Shown in pieces: positions 9,274-18,800 of a DNA stretch of 38,886 nucleotides. The position numbers and the translations under genes were made by a program. The number at the start of each line of letters is the position of its first letter. Positions within the stretch are counted from its first letter, which is position 1. Below the pieces are notes generated by a model that saw nothing but the letters and a program-made list of their open reading frames with translations, was not told the DNA's origin and searched no databases. The DNA is taken from positions 485,875 to 524,760 of the forward strand of contig NW_005201792.1 in NCBI RefSeq assembly GCF_000372725.1. Reading direction: 5' to 3'. This stretch comes from Emiliania huxleyi CCMP1516. Taxonomy: Eukaryota; Haptophyta; Isochrysidales; Noelaerhabdaceae.

Positions 9274-10806
9274 GGAATTCTTTTACCACCCAAGACAGCT
9301 TGGAGAGCTCCCGGGTACAGGTACGTGCTTTGGTTTCACAACACGTTTGGTCCTCGCTATGGTACGGCTCACCAGATGCGACAGGAGGGCTAAAATCCGG
9401 AATATAGACTGCCAAGAGGGTGCTCTAGGCCGCGAAGACACCACACACGGTCTCCCTACTCATGCGCGGCTAGCAGGAGGGTGCCAAAAATGAGGCGCGT
9501 TGTGAAACCGCAGCTGGCCCCGCCGACGGGTAGCACAGGTCATGAGTGAGGCCACGCCAGCTACCTCGGGTGCTCCGTGTGGTCGGCCTGGACCGTGCCG
9601 CAAGCCTCGAGCAGCGGAGAAGCGCTGTCCTTGAAGTCCAGACATGCTTCGCCGCCGTGGCGCAGCGCCGCAGTGCGAGCGAGCACTGCAGCTGCAGTGC
9701 TCGCTCGCACTGCGGCACCCATCGACTCCCTGCGCTCCGGGCACATTGGCAAATGTGCCGGCGGCCTTGTGGACGGCTCGGGCACGAATTGCGCGACGGC
9801 GCGGCGTCTCGAGGCGGCCGTGTTGTGAAAACGAAGCTGTTGCGAAACCGAAGCCCGGACCTGTACTCGAGTAAGGCTACATTTCGTAACGATGGTCGCT
9901 AAACGACACGCTATTGGCCATCTGCCTCCTGCAGCCTCTGTTGGGGCGGAATGCGCGGGGTTTTCGGCGCGATGCCTCCGGCTAGTACACGGTACTGCTC
10001 TGCCGCAAACTCTCCTGCGCTCGCGTGACGTGTGGGGCGCACGCACTGCGCTCGAAAGTCGCGATTTGGCAATAGGCGCTCGAGCCGGCGCGCAGTGGAG
10101 GGGGCGCCGCGCAGGGGGATCGGGGGGGTGCGAGAGGGGGCGTGGGTCGGGCGCGCACCGGCCGGCTCCGGGAGCGGCCGTCACGTCGAAGAGGGGACCT
10201 GGTGCTGCTCGAATGACGACGCATGCCGCTCTGCTGCGCCGCCGATAGCCCCTCTTCCGAGCCGGCGCGTGGCGGCGAGCCGCGGCCAGTATCGCTGGTG
10301 CGGTGGAGGCGGCAGCTTGCATCGGCCGGCAGCGGGTGCGGCCATCACGTCGATGAGGGGGGGTTGTCGGCGACTCGTGTGGCTCGAGGCCTACGCTGAC
10401 CGCCCAAGCCCTACTGCCGATCCAGCGCCTGGCGTTTGGGGCGAGCCGCGGTCGTCGTCGCTGATGGTATATGGCGGCGGCGGCGGCGGCTCGCCCTTCC
10501 CTCCGGCCGCAATTCCGATCCCGCCGCGCTCGCGGGAGTTGGCGCGCCCACCGCGGCACGGCGTGGCTGCGCATACTGCATACACCTTACGCCCTTTCTC
10601 CTCAACGGCTATCCGTGCTTGCTGTGCCCCTGCGTGGTGTGTTTCAAGTTCTTACAACCCAAGGTGATAGAGGGCAAAAAGATCGATTGCGCTCTTGCCG
10701 ATCCGCACCTACCTAGGCTCTTGGACGGCGCGCCCCAGCTCTTCACACAACGAACCTGAACCTGGTTGTGCCTACCCACGGTGGTTGGCGGCTTGCCGAC
10801 TTCTCA
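9274..10806. other. Non-coding repeat-rich interval
   Basis: No convincing gene. It holds the 50-bp palindrome at 9667-9716 and a small hairpin GGCACATT-GGCA-AATGTGCC at about 9738-9757. It also holds a degenerate duplication: CGGCCGGCTCCGGGAGCGGC near 10157 recurs as CGGCCGGCAGCGGGTGCGGC near 10323, each followed by (A/G)TCACGTCGA(A/T)GAGGGG. Confidence 0.5.
9667..9716. repeat. Perfect 50-bp palindrome
   Basis: Both 25-bp arms were checked base by base and are exact reverse complements with no spacer, centred between 9691 and 9692 (GCACTGCAG | CTGCAGTGC at the core). The next outer pair (9666/9717) mismatches. Confidence 0.97.
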
Positions 10807-12120
10807 TGCAAACCGCCGGCTCGTACTCCTACGAGCTCGCCGAGTACAGCCGCGCCGTACCCGTCACCTACGCGCCGACCTTTGAGCGCCGCGGTGCGCC
10901 CGGCGCCTGGACCCAGCTGGTCCACACCTTCCTTCGTCGGACGGTGGCACGGTACGACCGCTCGGCCCTGTCGGCGCTGGGTGCACGGTGGTGCGTCTTC
11001 GACGGACTGCGCAGCTCCGGCGAGGCAGTGCCAGACGAGTCGGCGCGCTGCAGCGGCAGCGCAGAGGACAGGCTCGAGCCAGGCGTGCTGGAGGCGCGGC
11101 TGATTGCGGCGTGGGAGGCGGCGGCAGCGGAGGACCCGCACGCGCTGTCGCCCGGTTTCGACGACGTGCTCCTCCTCGCGCTCGAGACCAGCTCGGGTGT
11201 GATCGCGTGGGGCGAGCAGCGCCTCTACTGGTACTCCTCCCCTCCAAAGTACCTCTCGATCTCGCGCCACCACAAGCACGTCGGCAAGCAGTCCTCGCGA
11301 GCGGAGGTCGACGGCAAGCGAGCCGTGTCTGGCTCGCTGCGCATGCTGGCGTACGACGGCGCCCACCCGTCGTGGGCGGCGAAGGCGGCGCAGGCTCACC
11401 CTCCTCCCGCACTGCTCAAGACGGAGCCCTGCAAGAGGCGCTTTCTCTCCGAGGTGCCACCCTCCCACCCTCGCTCGTGCTACCCTCATCTCCCGCCACC
11501 CCTCGCCTCCTGCTGCCGCGGCCGCCTCCTCTTGCCTCCTGCGGGCTCGTGGCCTGTCTGTCAGCCCCCCCCCCCCCCCNNNNNNNNNNNNNNNNNNNNN
11601 NNNNNNNNNNNNNNNNNNNNNNNNNNNNNNNNNNNNNNNNNNNNNNNNNNNNNNNNNNNNNNNNNNNNNNNNNNNNNNNAGAGCCCCCCCCCCCCCCCCC
11701 CCGGCGCAGGTCCGCTTCAGGATCGACCCGCAGTGGTTCCTCGTCCAGCAGCGGCTCGCCGCCCTCTAGCAGCGGCCGGCTCTCTGAGCCTTCTCGGAGC
11801 CGTCCTGCAGGTTCGTCGTCGTGGAGGAGATGCCCGAGCCGGGGCAGGTCGCCCTCGCCGAGCGGCTGCCCTTCCGCTCGGCGCGCGGCCGGACCGACGA
11901 GATGGAGGGCGCGAGGCTGGCGGCGTTGCTCAATGCGAGCTGCGAGCTACTCTCGGCTTCGATGGCCGCGAGCAGCGCCGTTGGCTCAGACGGCCCCTCG
12001 TCTCCCTCCGGGCACGCCTCCCGCCGCCTCGACGCCTCGACGCCGCGCGTGCCCGCCTCGCCGATCGCAGCGACCGCCGCTTCTCCGTCCGACAAGGGTG
12101 CGAGGCCACCCGAGATCAAC
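10807..12120 (+). CDS. 5' exons of a large gene, domain unknown (spans the assembly gap)
   Basis: The first exon starts at ATG 10807 (MQTAGSYSYELAEYSRAV) and runs to 11453, ending RRFLSE. The intron 11454-11709 contains the 100-N gap. Exon 2 (11710-11735) encodes VRFRIDPQW. Intron 11736-11810 begins GTTCCTCGTC and exon 3 begins GTTCGTCGTC. The protein then continues FVVVEEMPEPGQVALAERLP into a Ser/Pro/Ala-rich tail. Frames match across each joint. Residues such as QRLYWYSSPPKYLSISRHHK look like folded-domain sequence, but I do not recognise the family. No ATG was found on the plus strand between about 12000 and 12800, so the OSCA-like gene that follows probably uses this start. On that view this is the N-terminal part of the same polypeptide. 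The alternative is a separate gene ending at the stop near 12390. Confidence 0.5.
11580..11679. other. Assembly gap of exactly 100 N
   Basis: Flanked by long C runs on both sides, so sequencing probably failed in a C/G homopolymer. The placeholder length says nothing about the true size. It falls in an intron, so coding sequence is probably not lost. Confidence 1.
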
Positions 12121-12540
12121 CGAGGCCACCCGAGATCACCCGAGATCACGCGAGATCACGCGAGATTCGCCTCGCCATCCGCGATCGCGGGGGGGCCGCC
12201 GCCACACAGAGAGGCGAGTCCGCCAGTAGGCTCGTCGCTCCGCCAGCGCCTCTCCCGCGCCTCTCGCGACGGCGAGCCTTCCGCACGGGCCGAGGCGGCT
12301 AGCCGCCGCAGCTTTGGCGACGGGCCGCAGCCCTTCGGCCACCGCCCAGTCTCGTGCTATCTCCCCTCGTGCCCTCTCGTGGCCGCTTGATCTCGCCGGA
12401 TCGCTGTGCACAGGCCTCGACCGCGAGTCGGAGCTCTTCGGCGCCGACGGCGCCGCCGCCGCCTCCGGCGCCGCCGAGCCGCCGCGCAGAGAGACGCGTC
12501 CGGCGCCGCCGCGAGAGGACGAGGGGCGGCCCACCTCTAG

Positions 12541-15500
12541 GCGTTGCGGAGTCTGTCTGGCGCACCGCGCCGGAGCCGCAGCGCGGAGGCACGATCGACA
12601 ACGAGGCCGCGACGCTCCGCCTCGGCCTCTCCTCCCTCTTCTCCGCCGTCGTTTCCCTCCCGGCCGCCGCGGCGCGCCGCATCTTCGGCGGTGGCGGCGC
12701 GGCCGGCGACGACGGGTGGGAGAGGGCGGCGGTGGAGGCGGCCGAGGCGGCGGAGCTGAAGGCGTCGGACGAGACGCACACCGCGGGGGACGGCACTACC
12801 GTCAGCGCGAGCCGCGGCCGCATGCGTGGCCGAGGGCCGAAGACGGCGGCGGAGGAGTACGACATTGTGGTTCGGCCTCGCCGTCTCGCCGCCCACCTCG
12901 CGCGGGCGCGGCTGCACGGCGCGGCGGCGCGGCTGCTCGACCCAGCGGGCGGCCCGTGCCAGTGGCGCCTCCCCTGCATTCTCGGAGCCTTCGCGTAGGC
13001 GCGGCTCCTCGACCCGGCGGGGGAGCCGTACCAGTGGTGGGCTCCGCTGGACGCGCCGCCGCCCCTCGGCCTCAAGTACCCGCTCGGCGTCCTCGCTGTG
13101 AACAGCGTCTCTTCACACCTGCAGCTGTGAACAGGCCTCAAGTACCAGCTCGGCGTCGGCGTCACCCTCTACCTCAAGCTCCTCTCCTACCTCGCCCGCG
13201 GGTTCGCCCTCGCCGCCGTCATCGCCGTGCCGCACGTCGCCGCGAACTGGCGCGGCGGCGAGCTCTCCTCGATCGGCTTCGCTTCTGTGGACGTCAAGTT
13301 CTCGCTCGGCAACCGCAAGCCGTTCGACGTCGAGGTGTGAGCAGTCTCTGGCGCCCTCCAGTGTCCTCGGAGGAGCGGAGCACTCGATCGCCCCGTGCGC
13401 GACTCAGGTGTGGCCCTCGGGCATCCTCGACCTCCTCTTCTCCTGCCTGCTGATGGTCGTCTTCCTGCAGCTCAAGCGGCAGGCGACCGCTCTCGCGTCA
13501 TCTCGGGCAATCTCGGCTGATCTCGGCTGATCTCAGCTCGAGCTGCAGGCGACCGCCCTCGCGCGCGACGTCGACGAGGGCACCATCACGCCCGCCGACT
13601 ACACCCTCCTGCTCACGGGCGTGCCTCGCCACCTCGGCGCGCGCGGCGAGGCCGCCCTCGGCACCGACGACCACGAGGCGGGCCGCGTGTACAGGTGGTC
13701 GTACAGCACCGGCGCCACTCCACGCCTCGCGGTGAAGAGCGCGCCTTCACACACCCTCCACCTGTGTGCAGCGACTTCTTCCGGAGAGTGTGCGCGCGGA
13801 CGCCCGCGCCAAAGCCGCCGCCCCCCGCCGCGGGGTCGCTGCGCTGGTGGCTGTCGCTGGGCTGGCTCGGGCACCCGACACAGCGCCGCTCTCGGCCGAG
13901 CCGCGCCTCGTTCGGTGGTCTGTGAGAGCGGCTGCGCTGCCGTAGGCTCGACCTGACCCAGCTCGCCACCGAGACGACCGTGCTGCCGCCGCCGCTCGAC
14001 GACACCGTGTCGGAGCTCGTGTTTGTGCGCGGGAGCGCCGCGTGGCTCGACACGACCAACGAGCTGCTCGACGCGCGCAAGCGGCTGCGCGCGCTCGTCC
14101 GCCCCGCCGGCCGCGCGCTCAGTGCAGAGACCGCCGCCGCGGCATTCTCCAAGAGCGGCAAGGGGCCAAAGGTTGGGACGGCGCCGCCGCAGCCCGGCGA
14201 CCCCGCGCCGCCCTCGCCGCTCGGGCGCTTCTCGCAGCGCCTCTCGACCGCCTTCAGACCGGAGGGCGACACCACTCCCATCTCACCTCGCTCGGCCCGC
14301 GAGAGCGAGGCGCACCGCTCGCACGTGGCCGCCCTCCGCAAGCGAGATCTAGCCGAGATCTAGCCGAGATCTAGCCGAGATCTCGCCCTCCACACGCGCG
14401 TCTCCGCAGCCGCGCCAGGGAGTGCGCACGCCGAGGCCCGCCGAGAGGAGGCTGCGACGGGCCGTCCGTAGGCACGTCGAGGGGCTGCGCGAGGAGCTCG
14501 AGCGCGCCGCGAAGTCGGCGGGCACCTCGGCGGGCGAGGTGCGCGCGGTCCTCGTCTCGTTCAACTCGGTGGGGGCGATGGAGAAGGTGAAGACTGAGCT
14601 GAAGCCCTCCGCGCCGCTCCTCTGGCTCCGCAACGCGTGGCCGCTCGCGGCTTTCGTCGGCACCGCGCCGCAGCTCGAGTACCCCGACCCATCCTCGCCG
14701 CGCCGCACCCTGCGCTGCACGCTGTCGGTGCGCACCGCCGCCGAGCCGTCGGACCTCATCTGGCCGTCGCTCGCGCGCACGGGCACCGAGCGGGCGGGGC
14801 GCGTCGCCGTGTCGTGGCTTATCATGTCCGCCGCCGTGCTGCTCGCCATGAGCCTCGCCGTCCGGCTCACGACCATCTGGGGGCTGCCTGCGCCGGCGCC
14901 GTCCTTCACACACACGTTCCAGCCCTGCCTCGACGTGCACTACCTCGACAGCTACTGGAGCGAGACGTTCGGCTCCGGCCCCTCGGGCTGCGGCCTGCGG
15001 CGCGACGGCACCGAGCCAAACATGACCGTCGGGGCGGACGGGAAGAGGCACGAGTCCAACTTTGGAAAGGGGTGTGGCGGCGACCCGAGCTGCATCCTGC
15101 ACTCGATCCTCGTCAACGCCTCGTGCGCCCCGAACGCCCAGTCTGCGCCGCCCGCCGAGCGGGACGCGATGTTCGACCTCTCTCCCGCGCCGCGCTGGCT
15201 CGACGTGCCCGACGCACGCGTGGTTGCGAACTGGTACCCCTCGCAGAGCGGCAAGCGCGGCAGCCGCCCTCGCGGCAAGCGCGGCTTGCTGGAGGCGGCG
15301 GGGCAGTCCGAGGCGGAGGAGGGGCGCGGGGAGTGGACGTCCGAGGAGGGCCCGGGGAGGCTGCTCGCGGACGACCTGGAGCAGGAGCTGGTCGAGGTGA
15401 CGAAGCCGAGGACGAGCGCCTGGTGGGCCTTCTGGGAGGTCGCGCCCGCGCCGACCGGCCAGACGGGCGCCTTCAACGTCTCCGACGCCAACGGCACGTT

Positions 15501-15824
15501 TTACCCAAAGTGCGACTTCCTGCGGCAGCGCGGCCCGCAGGGAGGCTACCTCGTGCCGATCGGCGGCGGGCCCGTCGACTGCAGGGAGCACCCTTCCGAG
15601 TGCGAGGAGGCCTTCTGCTCCTTCTCCTCCGACTACAGCCCCGACGCGCCGCCGCCCTACCTGCTCCGGCCGACCCGCATGTGCCCCTCGGCGGGCTCCT
15701 CGGTCCTCGCAAAGTCGAACGCGACGCGCATGTCCGCGGCGGCAGCCGCGGCCGAGGCGGCGCAGGAGGGGCTCTCGGAGGTCTCGGCGGCCTTCACCGA
15801 GGCCTTCTCCAGCTTCGGCAGCTT

Positions 15825-15860
<36 letters not shown>

Positions 15861-18800
15861 GGGAGTGAACGTGATGGGCAGTGGGGCGAGTGGGTGGGAG
15901 GACGAGGACGGCCTCGTCAACGCGTACGTGATCGAGGGGTGCAACGACCCGAACTGCGTTCTCTGTACGCGCGCCTACCTCGACTGCCGCACCGACTCCG
16001 AGACGGCGCAGCTCGAGACGGCGCCGTTGCTGTCGGCGGCTCGGCTGACCACGTACCGCACCTTCGCCATCTCGATCATCGTGCTCGTGCTCGGCCAGGG
16101 CCTCTACTACCTCACGCCGTGGCTGGCCGACTTCTCGTGCGCGCTGACCTACTCGGCCAAGCAGCGCTCCTTCATGCGGTACAACGTGTTCATGACCTTC
16201 TTCTTCACGCTGTGCACGCTGCTCTACATGGAGAAGTCCGGCCTGGCCAAGCTCGGCTTCTACCTCCGCTCGGGCAAGCAGATCTACGCGCTGCTCTTCT
16301 CATACGTCACGACCAAGATCCTGATGCTCTGGTCCCTCGTGCCCGCGATGACCTTCGTCAAGAGCCGCCTCCTCGCGCGCTTCCAAAGGACGCAGCGCGA
16401 CATGAACACCTGCTTCGAGGGCTACGAGTTCTACTACGCGCTCAACATGGCGCAGATCCTCTTCCTCGTCCTGCTCGCGACCATGTTCTCATCGGCGCTC
16501 CCGCTCGCGCTGCCGATGTGCTCCGTGTACCTGGCGCTGCGCTACGTCACCGAGCGGCTCTACTTCGTCAAGTTCTACACGCGCACGCCCGCGTACGACG
16601 ACAAGCTCTTCCACGCGGCGTACGGCTTCCTCCCCCTCGCCCTCCTCGGAAAGCTCGCCGCCACCTACATCCTGTACCGCCCGACGCGTGCGGCCAACCT
16701 CACCTTCGCCATCCAGCTCTTCACCTTTGTCCTCTGGCTCTCGATCGACCGCGGCTTCTGGGCGTGGGTCCTCGCGGTGCGCGGCGGCGCAAAGATGCGC
16801 GAGTACGAGTCGGACCTCGCCGAGTCCACCTCGCACCAGGTGGGGCGAGCGCGAGGGCTGCTCGACCCGTACGACCCCTTCCCGCCCGTCCTCGACCCGC
16901 CCGTCCTCGAGGTGCACGAGCTGCTGCTGCTGCGGCCCGTCGCGACGTGGGCAAACCCGCAGAGGCTGCCCGCCTTCGCCACCTGCCCGAACTGCTTCGC
17001 CACCTGCGCCATCCCCGAGCCCGGGACGCCCGTCGGGCGGCACCGCTGCCGCCCCACGCGCGCGCTCAAGTCGGCCGAGGAGGAGGGCCAGCGGCGCCGC
17101 CTCGCCCGCCTGCCCGGCTGGGGCAAGGGCAAGAGCGGCAAGGGCCCACTCCGCCGCGCGAACTCCTCCGCCGGCGCCTCCCTCGGCAACAGCTTGGGCG
17201 AGCGCACCTCGCTCGCGCTCGGCCCCTTCTCCCCGGCGCTGCTGCCCCCGGCGGGCGGCGGCGGGGGCTCCCCCGCATACGCCGCCTCGTCGCCCTCGAC
17301 GACCGATTTGTCCTCCTCCTCGGACGGCGAGGAGGAGGCTTCGCCGCCCGCCCCCGCCCCCGCCGCCCGCCCCTCTCGTGGCCGCGGCCTTCTCCGCCGG
17401 TCGGGCGGCGACGGCGACGCGACCTCGACTGCCGGGCTCATGCCGTCCGGCGCGCCAGACTCCGCCTCGCCCGACCACCGGCAAGCCTCGCCGCTGCCGC
17501 AAGCCGCCGGCCTCGGCTCCGCGTGGCCCGGCGCGCCGTCAGCCTCGCACGGCGCCGCGCCCGGCGCCGCGCCGAGCGAGCCTCTGCCGGAGGCGAGCTG
17601 GACGCGCGTCGCTCGCATCGGCGGCGCGTCGACGCTGCGCGCCTTTGGCTCGTGGACGGAGGCGCGCGCGTGGCTCGAGCAGCACTTGCGCATGTCCGAG
17701 CGGGACGGCCCGCTCGGGCCCTCGGCACAGTTGGCCGAGGAGGACGGCGAGAGGTACACGTACACGGGCATGCCGACGCTGCTGCTGCCGCCGCTCTCGC
17801 GGCCGACCGCTGGCTCGCGCGTGACCGTCTACGACTGGTGGAACAAGGAGCTCGGACAGCGCACCTGCAGCAGACCTGTCCTGGACATGTCCACGACACT
17901 TCCCTGTCATGTCCCATAAGGAGCTCGGACAGCGAACCATCCACGCGGGCGCGCCGCGGGACGGCGAGGTCTGCCTCGGCGTCCAGTTCGTCGCCCTCAC
18001 CGGCGGCAAGATCACCGCCTCGGGCGCGGCGCCGCCCGGCACCGCCGCGGTCTGCGACTTTTGGGACCGCGGCCGGAGGCAGGTGACGCTGCACGCCGGC
18101 CCGGCGCGGCGGGGGGAGGAGCTGCGCCAGCTGCAGTTCTACGCGTGGACCGAGGCGCAGCCCGAGCTCGGCACGGTGCCAGTCTACGAGTGGGAGCACA
18201 CCCACTCGCGCGAGCTCTCTGTCCACCCCGCGCCGCCCTGGCCGGGCGAGGAGCCGACGGCGGCGCGGGTCGTCTTCCACGCGCTGCCGCCCGCCGCCGC
18301 CTACGCGGTCAGTCTGCGCGCGCGCGGCCGCGAGCTGGCGAGCTCCGCGGTGAACGAGGCGCAGGGCGACGGCGTGGCGGCCCAGCTGATCGGTGCCGCG
18401 ATGTCGGGCGACGGCGCTATGGAGAAGAGGATGCGCAGGGAGATCTCCGAGTATCTCGGCGGCGGCGGCGGCGAGGCCGTCGGTGAGGACCCGGAGAGTG
18501 GCGACGAGGAGCCGCCCCAGCGCGGCGACCTGAGGGTGCCGGCGGCGGACGAGTGGGTGGTAGGGTACACGCGTGAGCACGGCGAGTACGGTGCGGCTGC
18601 CGCGGGATCGCCGAGATGCCGCCGATACCCGAGCCGAGATGCAGCGGAGGTGTGTCCGAGATAGGCACCCTGCTGTGGCGGCTGCTCGAGGCGAGCACGC
18701 GGCTCGAGATGTCGAAGCTGCTCGAGGACTGCCTCGAGCTCGGAGGAGCCTCGCGCAACGGCGGCGCCGACCCGCAGGTTCTGGGAGTGAACGAGTATAG

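Noticed and set aside
9546..10667. Several overlapping ORFs of 80-340 codons in both strands
   Set aside because: Low-complexity Arg/Ala/Pro translations through repeats and the palindrome; no motif, no consistent splicing.
12814..12830. ATG near 12821 (R-M-R-G) as start of the OSCA-like gene
   Set aside because: The frame is open upstream with protein-like sequence from the 3' splice site at 12540, so an upstream start is more likely.
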